Source: Methylobacterium segetis
GTDB lineage: Bacteria; Pseudomonadota; Alphaproteobacteria; Rhizobiales; Beijerinckiaceae
Reading direction: 5' to 3'
NCBI RefSeq assembly: GCF_004348265.1
Contig: NZ_SMNT01000037.1
Span: forward strand, 1-48,695
Length of the DNA stretch: 48,695 nt
Below, piece after piece: positions 34,992 to 43,700 of the stretch. The translations under genes were made by a program, and so were the position numbers. Under the pieces are notes generated by a model that saw only the letters and a program-made list of their open reading frames with translations, was not told where the DNA came from and did not search any database. The first letter of the stretch is position 1. Each line of letters starts with the position of its first letter.

Positions 34992-36275
34992 ATGACGAAG
35001 CGGAGCGACCGAGTCCCCGCCCCCGAGACGCCGCGCTTCTCCGAGCCCCGGACGAGGTTCGTGCGCTGGCTGATGCGCCCGCATCGGTCCCTGTCTCCCG
35101 CGATCCACCCCATCCTCCTGGCGAACTATTTCGCGAACGCCAAGGCCCTCGTCCTCGGCGGGCTCAATTCGGTCCTCGTGGCGGCGGCGCTCGCCCTGTG
35201 GCTCGGCAGCCCCCTCGTCGCCGCCGTCGCGGCGGCGGATCTCGGCCTCCTGGCGGCCCGCCTCGCGGTCCGCGCCCGCTGCCACCGCAATGCGGCCTCG
35301 GGCCGCGCGACCGCCACCGACCTCTACGTCGCGCTCAACCTCCTGTGGCCGACGCTGCAGGGCTGCGTCTCGCTCTGCGCCGTCCTGAGCGGGGACTGGC
35401 CGAGCATCCTCCTCGCCTCGATCTCGGCCGTGGCGGTGATGGGCCCTCTCTGTGTCCGCAACTTCAGCGTGCCGAACCTCGCGATGGCGCAATGCACGGT
35501 GCTCATCCTGCCGACCGTGATCAGCGGCGGCTTCGTCGACGCGCCGCTCCTGCTGCTGTTCCTGATCCAGCTGCCCTTCGCGGTCCTGGCGGTGCGCGGC
35601 GTGACCGAGCAGGTCGCCGTGCTCGCCGGGGGCGCCTTCCGGGCCACTCTGGAGAACGAGCGCAAGGCGCTCTGCGACGATCTCACGGGGCTCGGCAACC
35701 GCCGGGCCTTCGAGCGCCACCGGCAGGCCGACATCCGGCCGGGCGGCCCGGACGGCGCCTGCCTGTTCTGCCTCGACCTCGACGGGTTCAAGCCCATCAA
35801 CGACACCTACGGGCACCCGGCCGGCGATGCGGTCCTCGTCGCGGTCGCGGGCCGGCTCGGGAGCGCCTTCGGGACGAAGGCCAGGGTCTTCCGGCTCGGC
35901 GGGGACGAGTTCGCGGCCGTCGCGACGGGGCTCGACCTCGGCGAGGTGCACGCCCTCGGGCAGCGGGTCATCGAGGCGGTCGGGCGGCCGATCGCGCTGG
36001 CGGACGGGAGCGCGGTCGAGGTCGGGATCACGGTCGGCGCCGCCGTCGCGCCGGGTCCGGCGGCCGGCCGGGCCGACCTGCTCCGCCTCGCCGACGAGGC
36101 GCTGTACCGGGCCAAGGCGGCCGGCAAGCGCCGCATCGAGGTGATCCTGGCGCTCGGATCGGGCGCGCCCGCGGCGGCGAGCCCGGCCGAGGCGCCCCTG
36201 CCCGACGCGCCGGCTGGGAGCGATGTGCCCGCTGCGCCCGCCGCGCCCGCCGCGCGCGGTCGCGACGCGGCCTGA
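34992..36275 (+). CDS. Membrane diguanylate cyclase (GGDEF)
   Basis: The protein has 427 residues. The N-terminal half has several hydrophobic helices (about residues 55-90 and 110-205), so it is a membrane-bound sensor of unknown ligand. The GGDEF domain (about 225-390) has LDLDGFKPINDTYGHPAGD and an intact GGDEF site at residues 303-307 (RLGGDEF). No RxxD inhibition site is seen before it. A Pro/Ala tail follows. It synthesises c-di-GMP. It is immediately upstream of the adaptor/adhesin genes on the same strand (118 bp gap), suggesting control of surface attachment. That link is inference. Confidence 0.88.
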   Translation: MTKRSDRVPAPETPRFSEPRTRFVRWLMRPHRSLSPAIHPILLANYFANAKALVLGGLNSVLVAAALALWLGSPLVAAVAAADLGLLAARLAVRARCHRNAASGRATATDLYVALNLLWPTLQGCVSLCAVLSGDWPSILLASISAVAVMGPLCVRNFSVPNLAMAQCTVLILPTVISGGFVDAPLLLLFLIQLPFAVLAVRGVTEQVAVLAGGAFRATLENERKALCDDLTGLGNRRAFERHRQADIRPGGPDGACLFCLDLDGFKPINDTYGHPAGDAVLVAVAGRLGSAFGTKARVFRLGGDEFAAVATGLDLGEVHALGQRVIEAVGRPIALADGSAVEVGITVGAAVAPGPAAGRADLLRLADEALYRAKAAGKRRIEVILALGSGAPAAASPAEAPLPDAPAGSDVPAAPAAPAARGRDAA

Positions 36276-36393
36276 GGCGCCCGGAACCGTGCCGGGCTGA
36301 GCCTGCGCACAATCGATCCGGCGAACCGAACCTTAACCACGTCCGCGCTCTGATGGCGCGATGTCGGGTCGGGGTGAACGAGAGGTTTCGCGC
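36276..36393. promoter_or_regulatory. Promoter region of the adaptor/adhesin genes
   Basis: TGCGCACAATCGATCCGG (36304-36321) is a close copy of the motif before the PRC-barrel gene, followed by CCTTAACC near 36330. GAGAGG at about 36382 gives a ribosome site for GTG 36394. Confidence 0.4.
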
Positions 36394-37137
36394 GTGCGTC
36401 GGGGGTTCCTTCGTCCGGTCCTGCTGCCGGTTCTGCTCCTCGCCGCGCTGCCGGCGGCCGCGGAGGGCGACGCGTCCGTGCGCGGCGTGGTGCGGGCCCT
36501 GCGGGACGCCAGCGTGGCGACCGACCTCAACAGCCGCGTCGTCCAGCTCCCCTTCCGCGAGGGCGATGCCTTCAAGGCCGGCGACACCCTCGTCGCCTTC
36601 GACTGCGACAAGGCGACGGCCGAGTTGCGCTCGGCCCAGGCCGAGGATCAGGTCAACCGCATCGCCTTCGACAACGCCCAGCAACTCGACCGGCGCCAAG
36701 CCATCGGCCGCATGGAGGTGCAGGCCGCCAAGGCGAAGTGGGAGAAGGCGCGGGCCGCCGCCGAGGCGCTTCAGGTCCGCGTGCGCGACTGCCGCATCCT
36801 CGCGCCCTTCGCGGGCCGCGTCGCGGACCTGCGCATCCACGAGCACGAGATGTCGACGCCGGGCCAAGCCCTGATGCGCATCGTCGATGCCGCCGCGCTC
36901 GAGATCGACCTGATCGTGCCCTCCGCCTGGCTCGTCTGGCTGCGGGCCGGCACGCCGCTCTCGGTGCGGGTCGACGAGACGGGCCTCAGCTACGCGGCCC
37001 GCGTCGCCCGCACCGCCGCCGCGGTGGACCCGGTCTCACAGACCATCAAGATCACCGCGCATTTCGCGCCGGGCGACATCGCGGCCGTGCTGCCGGGCAT
37101 GAGCCTCGACGCGCGCTTCGACCGCCCGGCCCATTGA
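36394..37137 (+). CDS. Periplasmic HlyD/RND-type adaptor subunit
   Basis: The product has 247 residues from GTG 36394. This start is taken over ATG 36361 because GAGAGG lies 8 bases before it and a signal peptide (RRGFLRPVLLPVLLLAALPAAAE) then starts at the N-terminus. A lipoyl half (VVQLPFREGDAFKAGDTLVAFDCDKATAE), a short helical hairpin (about 65-120), a second lipoyl half (CRILAPFAGRVADLRIHEHEMSTPGQALMRIVD) and a beta-barrel follow. It would bridge the inner-membrane component and an outer-membrane channel. The next gene starts 2 bp after its stop. First gene of the putative export unit. Confidence 0.85.
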   Translation: MRRGFLRPVLLPVLLLAALPAAAEGDASVRGVVRALRDASVATDLNSRVVQLPFREGDAFKAGDTLVAFDCDKATAELRSAQAEDQVNRIAFDNAQQLDRRQAIGRMEVQAAKAKWEKARAAAEALQVRVRDCRILAPFAGRVADLRIHEHEMSTPGQALMRIVDAAALEIDLIVPSAWLVWLRAGTPLSVRVDETGLSYAARVARTAAAVDPVSQTIKITAHFAPGDIAAVLPGMSLDARFDRPAH

Positions 37138-37139
37138 CC

Positions 37140-38528
37140 ATGCCGATCGAGGCGAGGATCGCGCCGCGGCCCGCGCGCGCCGAGGCGCAGCCCGCGGCCC
37201 CCCGGGCGGCCCCCCAACCGGCCCCCCAACCGGCCGACCCGGCCTCCGGCCTGCGCCAGCTCCTGCGGGTCGAGGCGGAGTTCCGCCGGGCCGCGACCCG
37301 GGACGCGCTGGGGCTCGCCCTCGTCAACGAGACGGGCAAGCTGACCCGCGCCCGGCAGGTCTTCCTGCTCGGGCGCACGGGCAAGGCCCTCTCCGTCGAG
37401 CGGGTCTCGGGGCTCGGCGCCTTCGAGCGCGACGCGCCGCTGGTCCGCTGGGTCGCGTCGGTCGCGGCGGCGGCGGGCGAGGCGGCGCGGCCGGTCGATC
37501 TCGCGGCGGAGACGGGCGAGGAGGCGCGCACCTACCCGTTCCCGCACGCCCTCTGGATTCCGCTGCGGGACCGCGCGGAGACCCTGGTCGGCGGCCTGCT
37601 GCTCGCCCGCGAGCGCCCCTGGGACGAGGCCGACACGGCGCTCGCCTCGCGCCTCGCCGAGACCGGCGCCCACGCCCTCCTGGCGCTCCAGGCCCCCGCC
37701 CGCCGGCGCCTCGCGCCGCGCTCGCGGAAGGCGTTCCTGATCGGCGGGGCCTGCGCCCTCGGCGCGCTCGCCCTCCCCGTGCCCATGACGGTGCTGGCGC
37801 CGGCCAGCATCACCGCCGAGCGGCCCTTCGTCCTCGCCGCCCCGATCGACGGCATCATCGAGGAGGTCGCCGTCGCCCCGAACACCGCGGTGCAGGAGGG
37901 CGACCTCGTCGCCCGCTACGTCGATACCGCGCAGCGCAACGCGCTGGCCATCGCCGAGCGCGACGTGCAGGTGGCCGAGGCGCGGCTGCGGCAGGTGACG
38001 CAGGGCGCCTATCTCGACGACAAGGCGCGCCGCGAGATGGGGCAGGCGCGGGCCGAGCTCGCCCTCAAGAGCGCCGAGCGCGACTTCGCCCGCGACACCT
38101 ACGCCAAGACGCAGATCCGCGCCGAGCGGGCCGGCGTCGTGGTCTATGCCGACCGCAAGGACTGGTTCGGCAAGCCGGTCGCCGCCGGGGCCCGCATCCT
38201 CGAGATCGCCGACCCGCGGACGGTGGAGGTGCGGATCGACCTGCCCGTCGCCGACGCGGTGGCCCTGCCCGAGGGCGCCCGCGTCCGCCTCTTCCTCGAT
38301 TCCGATCCGCTCGCCGCCCTCGACGCGAGGATGGTGCAGGCGACGCCGATCGCCCGCCTGACCGATGCCGGGGTGCTCGCCTACCGGATCACCGCCGCGC
38401 TGGCGCCCGGGGAGCCGCCGCGGCTCGGGGCGCACGGCACGGCCCAGCTCTTCGGCGAGCGGGTGCCGCTCGCGTTCTACCTCCTGCGCAAGCCGCTGAC
38501 CTATCTGCGCCAGAAGGCCGGCCTGTGA
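37140..38528 (+). CDS. GAF-like/HlyD fusion adaptor protein
   Basis: The protein has 462 residues. The N-terminal 36 residues are Pro/Ala-rich. Residues about 40-185 are cytosolic and GAF-like (RQVFLLGRTGKALSVERVSGLGAFERDAPLVRWV, then FPHALWIPLRDRAETLVGGLLLARERPWDEAD). One transmembrane helix (about 195-222, AFLIGGACALGALALPVPM) leads to a periplasmic lipoyl/HlyD part (APIDGIIEEVAVAPNTAVQEGDLVARYVD, helices to about 330, GVVVYADRKDW). A cytosolic sensor on an adaptor is unusual. The 3' end overlaps the M50 gene (GTGA). With its neighbours it forms one operon. Confidence 0.8.
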   Translation: MPIEARIAPRPARAEAQPAAPRAAPQPAPQPADPASGLRQLLRVEAEFRRAATRDALGLALVNETGKLTRARQVFLLGRTGKALSVERVSGLGAFERDAPLVRWVASVAAAAGEAARPVDLAAETGEEARTYPFPHALWIPLRDRAETLVGGLLLARERPWDEADTALASRLAETGAHALLALQAPARRRLAPRSRKAFLIGGACALGALALPVPMTVLAPASITAERPFVLAAPIDGIIEEVAVAPNTAVQEGDLVARYVDTAQRNALAIAERDVQVAEARLRQVTQGAYLDDKARREMGQARAELALKSAERDFARDTYAKTQIRAERAGVVVYADRKDWFGKPVAAGARILEIADPRTVEVRIDLPVADAVALPEGARVRLFLDSDPLAALDARMVQATPIARLTDAGVLAYRITAALAPGEPPRLGAHGTAQLFGERVPLAFYLLRKPLTYLRQKAGL

Positions 38529-40672
38529 GCGGGCCGGCGCTCCCGGCCGCGGGCCCTGCTGCCGCGCCGCTGACGGCTCTGCGGGAGGATCTGCGCTTCC
38601 ATCCGGGCGCCCCCACCGGCGACGGCGCGCCGACCTGGCTCGTCTACGACCCGCCGGCCCACCGCTACTTCGAGATCGACGCCACGGGCCTCGCCCTGCT
38701 CCAGGCATGGCGCGCCGGCCTCGCCTCGGCGGAGCTCGCCGAGCGGGCGGGGCGGGCGCTCGGCCGCACGGTGGCCGAAGCCGAGGTCGCGGCCTTCCGC
38801 GCCTTCGCGGAGCAGAACGGGCTCGCGGCCCATCCCGGCGGCTGGGCCGCGCAGGCGGCGCAGCTCGCGGCCGGCCGCACCGGCTGGGCCTCCTGGCTCC
38901 TGCACAACTACCTCTTCATCCGCATCCCCCTGGTGCGGCCGCAGGCCTTCCTCGTCCGCACGCTGCCCCATGCCCGCAGGCTCGCCTCACGGCGCAGCCT
39001 CGCCGCGATCGGGCTCGCGGGGCTCCTCGGCCTGATGCTCGCCTCCCGGCAATGGGACGCCTTCACCTCGACCTTCCTGCACTTCCTCAGCGTCGAGGGC
39101 CTCGGCGGCTACCTCGCGGCGCTCGCCTTCGTGAAGGTCCTGCACGAGCTCGGCCACGCCTACGCGGCCGTGCATCGCGGCTGCCGCGTCTCCACCATGG
39201 GCGTCGCCTTCATGGTGTTGGTGCCGGTCCTCTACACGGACACCACGGATGCGTGGCGCCTGCGCGACCGGCGCCAGCGCACGCTGATCGACGCCGCCGG
39301 CATCCTGGTCGAGCTCGGCGTGGCGCTGCTCGCGACGCTCGCCTGGTCCTTCCTGCCGGAGGGCTCGCTGCGGAGCATCGCCTTCTTCCTCGCCACGGCC
39401 GGCTGGGCGATGAGCCTCGCGGTCAACCTCAACCCGCTGATGCGCTTCGACGGCTACTATCTCGCCTGCGACGCCCTCGGCATCTCGAACCTGCAGCCCC
39501 GCGCCTTCGCCCTCGCCCGCTGGCGCCTGCGCGAGTGGCTGTTCGACCTCGGCGACCCCTGTCCCGAGGCGTGGAGCACGGGGCGCCGCCGCGCCGTCCT
39601 CGCCTACGGCTTCGCGGTCTGGCTCTACCGGCTCGTCCTGTTCACCGGCATCGCCGTCATGGTCTACGCCATGACCTTCAAGCTGCTCGGCCTGCTGCTC
39701 TTCGCCGTCGAGATCGGCTGGTTCGTGGTGGCGCCGATCGGGCGGGAGGCGGCGTTCTGGTGGCGCAACCGGACGCGGATCGACCCGGCCGGGCGCCTGC
39801 GCGTCACGGGCGGCGCCCTCGCGCTGCTCCTCGTCCTCCTGGTGATCCCGGTCTACGGCCGGGTCGAGATCCCCGCCATCGCCGAGCCGGGGCGCAGCGC
39901 CCGTCTCACCGCGGCGGCGCCGGGCCGGATCGAGGCCGTGGAGGTGGGGGCGGGCGCCTCCGTCGCGGCGGGGCAGGTGCTGCTGCGCCTCGCCTCGCCG
40001 AGGCTCGACCACGAGATCGCGGTGGCGCGCACCAAGCTCGCCCTGATCGAGTTCCGGCGCGACCGCCGGGCCGCGGACGCCCTCGACCGCAGCGCGAGCC
40101 TCGTCCTCGACCGGGAATTCGCGTCCCAGCGCGAGGCCCTCGCCGGCCTGGAGCGGCGGCGCGGGGAACTCGTGATCCGGGCCGCATTCGACGGGATGAT
40201 CGCGGAGCTGGAGCCCGATCTCCAGCCCGGCCGCTGGGTCGGCCGCGGCGCCGAGCTCGGCACGCTCGCCTCGAACGGTCCCCGCCAGGTGCGCGGCCTC
40301 GTCGGCGAGGACGGGCTGCGCCGGCTCCGGGCCGGTGCCGCCGGCACCTTCGTGCCCGACGACCTCACCGCGCCCTCGCTTCCCGTGACCCTGGCCTCGG
40401 TCTCCCGGGCGGCCTCGGCGACCGTCGAGATCCCCTATCTCGCCTCGCATCTCGGCGGCCCCGTCTCCGTGCGGGAGGAGAAGGGCGTCGGCCCCGTGCC
40501 GGTGGAGGCGCAGTACACCGCGATCCTCGAACCGCCCTCGGAGGGCCTGCGCCTTTCCGAGAGCCCCGCCGTGGTGCGCGGCGTCGTCACCGTCGCGGGG
40601 ACGCCCGAGAGCCTCGCCGGCCGGGCCGTCCGCCGGATCGTGGCCGTCCTGGTGCGCGAGAGCGGATTCTGA
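38525..40672 (+). CDS. M50-family membrane metalloprotease fused to HlyD/lipoyl domain, PqqD-like N-terminus
   Basis: The protein has 715 residues and starts at GTG 38525. Residues about 20-110 resemble a PqqD/RRE helix-turn module (TWLVYDPPAHRYFEIDATGLALLQAWRAG, then ELAERAGRALGRTVAEAEVAAF). A polytopic region follows with HELGH (His207, Glu208, His211) and NPLMRFDGYY (303-312, Asp309 third ligand), the M50 site-2-protease zinc site. After about residue 430 come a helix and lipoyl halves (AAPGRIEAVEVGAGASVAAGQVLLRLASPRLDHE, VIRAAFDGMIAELEPDLQPGRW). The metal site is intact, so it is likely active. Similar proteins accompany giant adhesins in other Proteobacteria. Role in processing or export is inference. 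Confidence 0.82.
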   Translation: MSGPALPAAGPAAAPLTALREDLRFHPGAPTGDGAPTWLVYDPPAHRYFEIDATGLALLQAWRAGLASAELAERAGRALGRTVAEAEVAAFRAFAEQNGLAAHPGGWAAQAAQLAAGRTGWASWLLHNYLFIRIPLVRPQAFLVRTLPHARRLASRRSLAAIGLAGLLGLMLASRQWDAFTSTFLHFLSVEGLGGYLAALAFVKVLHELGHAYAAVHRGCRVSTMGVAFMVLVPVLYTDTTDAWRLRDRRQRTLIDAAGILVELGVALLATLAWSFLPEGSLRSIAFFLATAGWAMSLAVNLNPLMRFDGYYLACDALGISNLQPRAFALARWRLREWLFDLGDPCPEAWSTGRRRAVLAYGFAVWLYRLVLFTGIAVMVYAMTFKLLGLLLFAVEIGWFVVAPIGREAAFWWRNRTRIDPAGRLRVTGGALALLLVLLVIPVYGRVEIPAIAEPGRSARLTAAAPGRIEAVEVGAGASVAAGQVLLRLASPRLDHEIAVARTKLALIEFRRDRRAADALDRSASLVLDREFASQREALAGLERRRGELVIRAAFDGMIAELEPDLQPGRWVGRGAELGTLASNGPRQVRGLVGEDGLRRLRAGAAGTFVPDDLTAPSLPVTLASVSRAASATVEIPYLASHLGGPVSVREEKGVGPVPVEAQYTAILEPPSEGLRLSESPAVVRGVVTVAGTPESLAGRAVRRIVAVLVRESGF

Positions 40673-40726
40673 GCGGGTCCCTCGCCGCATCCGGGACGCG
40701 AGCGGCGAGGGATCCTTAACCCTGTT

Positions 40727-40770
40727 CGTACACACTCGTACGGCCCCCGGACCCTCGCTTTCGTCCGGGG
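40727..40770 (+). promoter_or_regulatory. Leader hairpins before the giant adhesin gene
   Basis: CGTAC/GTACG (40727-40731 and 40738-40742) and CCCCGGAC/GTCCGGGG (40745-40752 and 40763-40770, 10-nt loop) are two short inverted repeats in the 116-bp gap before the adhesin ATG at 40789. The second ends 18 bp before the ATG, so it may tune translation or act as a weak attenuator. No U run follows. Confidence 0.4.
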
Positions 40771-40788
40771 ACGGAGACGGCTTCCGCC

Positions 40789-43700
40789 ATGTTCGAGCGC
40801 TTCCGCAACCGCCCGCGTGCCCGCTCGCGCGCCGCCGCGGCCCGGCCCGCCACCGCGATCCGGGCGCTGGAGCCGCGCTACGTGTTCGATGCGGCGGCCG
40901 CACCGGCCGCGGCCGCCGCCGCCCAGGCCGCCGAGGCGCCCGCGCCCGACCATCCGGCCGCCGAAGCGGCGCACCCGGCCGAGAGCCCCGCGCCGGACCA
41001 CGCCCCGAGCCCGGCCGCCGACGCCTCCGCCGCGGCGGCTGAGCGGCGCGAGATCGTCGTGATCGACCGCAACGTGCCCGACCTCCAGACGCTCCTGCGG
41101 GGCGTGCCCGAGAAGGCCGAGGTGCTGCTGATCGATTCCGCCCGCGACGGGTTCGACCAGCTCGCCGAGGCGCTGCGGGGGCGCAGCGACGTCGATGCGG
41201 TCCACATCCTCTCGCACGGGGCCGCGGGCGACCTGCGCCTCGGCACCGGCACCCTCACCGCCGACACCATCGCGGGCCGCTACGCCGAGGATCTCGCCGC
41301 GATCGGGCGAGCCCTCGGGCCGGACGGCGACCTCCTGATCTACGGCTGCGATTTCGGCGCGGGCGCGAAGGGGGCGGAGGCGGTGCGCCTCCTCGCCCGG
41401 GCGACCGGGGCCGACGTGGCCGCCTCGGACGACGCGACGGGCGACGCGGCGCTCGGCGGCGACTGGGACCTCGAGACCCGCACCGGCGCGATCGAGGCCG
41501 GCCCCGCCCTCGACGCCGCGGCCCGGGAGAGCTGGCACCATCTGCTCGCGCCGGCCCAGATCAGCATCGCCGGCGAGCCGACCGTGCGCGACGGAAGCGG
41601 GACCCTGATCACCGCCAAGACGAACCGCAGCACCAACGGCGGGTCGATCGACTACTTCGACGTCAACGCGAACGTCGTCAACGCGACGGCGACCTGGGCG
41701 ACTGCCGGCACGGTCGGCGGCGTGGCGGTCAGCCTCCGGGCCACCGTGGTCTCGATCGGCGAGGGCGACGACGCGGTTTCCTTCGGCACCAGCAGCGACG
41801 ATACGGCGGTGCTGCTGCGCTCGACCTCGGCCGCGAACGGTGCGCCGGGCAACGCGGCGCACGTCGTCCTGCGCTGGGATCTCGTGCGCGCCGATAACGG
41901 CCAGCCGATCGCCGCCGACATCGATTTCCGGATCGGCGACATCGACGGCATCAACGGCAACCCGAACACCCGCGAATCGGTCACGGCCGCCCAGACGGGC
42001 CTGACCTCCTACACGGTCGACCAAGCGACCCACCTCGCGCTCGACTCGCGCAACGACCTCGTGCGTGCCTCGGGTCGGCAGGACGAGAACGTCACGCCCC
42101 CCGATCCGGTCTCGATCATCGGCTACAATTGGACGAACGTCTCGTCCTGGACGATGACCTACGACCTCGCGGCGAACACGCAGACCGGGGGCGCCGCCTT
42201 CATCCACGACGGCGACCGGGACATCGCCTTCACGACGCCGGTGACGGTCACCATCCCGAAGGTGGATCTCGACGCCGACGATTCGGCCGGGTCGGGCCTC
42301 AACTACGCGACGCAATTCACGGAGGACCGGCCGGCTGTCGGCGTCACGGACACCGACGTCCTGATCGCGAACACGCCGGCCGTCGACGGGGCGGAGATCA
42401 TCCTGCGCAACGCCAAGGCTGGCGACGACCTGATCGTCGGCGCGCTGCCGGGCACCCTCACCGCCGTGATCGACCACAGCGTCGCGGGCGTGATCAAGGT
42501 GACGCTCTCGGGCAACGGCAGCCTCTCGGACTACCAGAACGCCCTGAAGGCGGTGACCTTCACGAATTCGGACGACCTGCCCGACACGACCGACCGCCAG
42601 ATCGACGTGCGCGTGAGCACCGGAACCACGCAGGGCACGAGTTCACGCACCACGATCTCCGTGGTGCCCGTCGACGACGCGCCCGTGAACACGGTGCCGC
42701 CGCCGCAGACGATGCAGGAATACACGAGCCTCGTCTTCTCAAGCGCCAACGGCAACGCGATCAGCGTCGCCGACGCGGATGCGGGCGCGTCGAGCATCAA
42801 GGTCACGATCACGGCCGGCAACGGCATCGTCACGCTCGCCCGCACGACGGGGCTCGGCGTGACGGGCGACGGCACGGGCACCGTCACCCTCACGGGCTCG
42901 ATCAGCGACATCAACGCCGCCCTCGACGGGGCCGCCTACCGGCCGAACACGCATTTCGCCGGCTCGACCGCGGTCACCGTCGCGACGGACGACCTCGGCA
43001 ATACCGGTCCGGGGGGGCCGAAGACCACGACCAGCCAAGCCCTCATCACCGTCCAGGCCAATGCGGAGGCGCCGACGATCGGAGCGCGAACCGGCACGGA
43101 GCCGGCACGCGAGGACACGCCCCTCGTGTTCTCCCCGGCGAACGGCAACGCGATCACGGTCGCCGACCGGGACGGCGGTGCCCTCACCGTCACGATCTCC
43201 GCCAACCACGGCGTCCTCACCCTCGCGCGGACCACCGGCCTGACCGTCACGGTCGGCGGCGGCGCGGACGACGCCAGGATGACCTTCTCCGGCCTCGCCT
43301 CCGACATCAATGCGGCCCTCGACGGGCTGCGCTTCGACCCGGATGACGACTATAACGGGCCTGCGCAGATCGCCCTGTCGGTCCAGGACTTGCCCCGCGC
43401 GGCGGACAATTTCACCAATGGCAGCTTCGAGCAGCCGGGCGAGCCGCCGAACAGCTACACGCTCGTGGACGACAGTTCCGTGCCGGGCTGGAAGACCACG
43501 GCCAGCGACCACAAGATCGAGATCTGGGGCACGGGCTGGAACGGCGTGCCGGCCTACGAGGGCAACCAGTTCGCCGAGATCAACGCGACGGAGGTCGCCG
43601 CCCTTTACCAGGATTTCGACGCCTCGCCGGGCTCCATCATCTCCCTCGACTTCGCCCATCGCGGACGCCTCGGCGTCGACACGATGCGGGTGGTCGTCAC

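Noticed and set aside
35880..35910. Possible RxxD inhibition site before the GGDEF motif
   Set aside because: The residues at the expected position do not match RxxD, so product inhibition is not supported.
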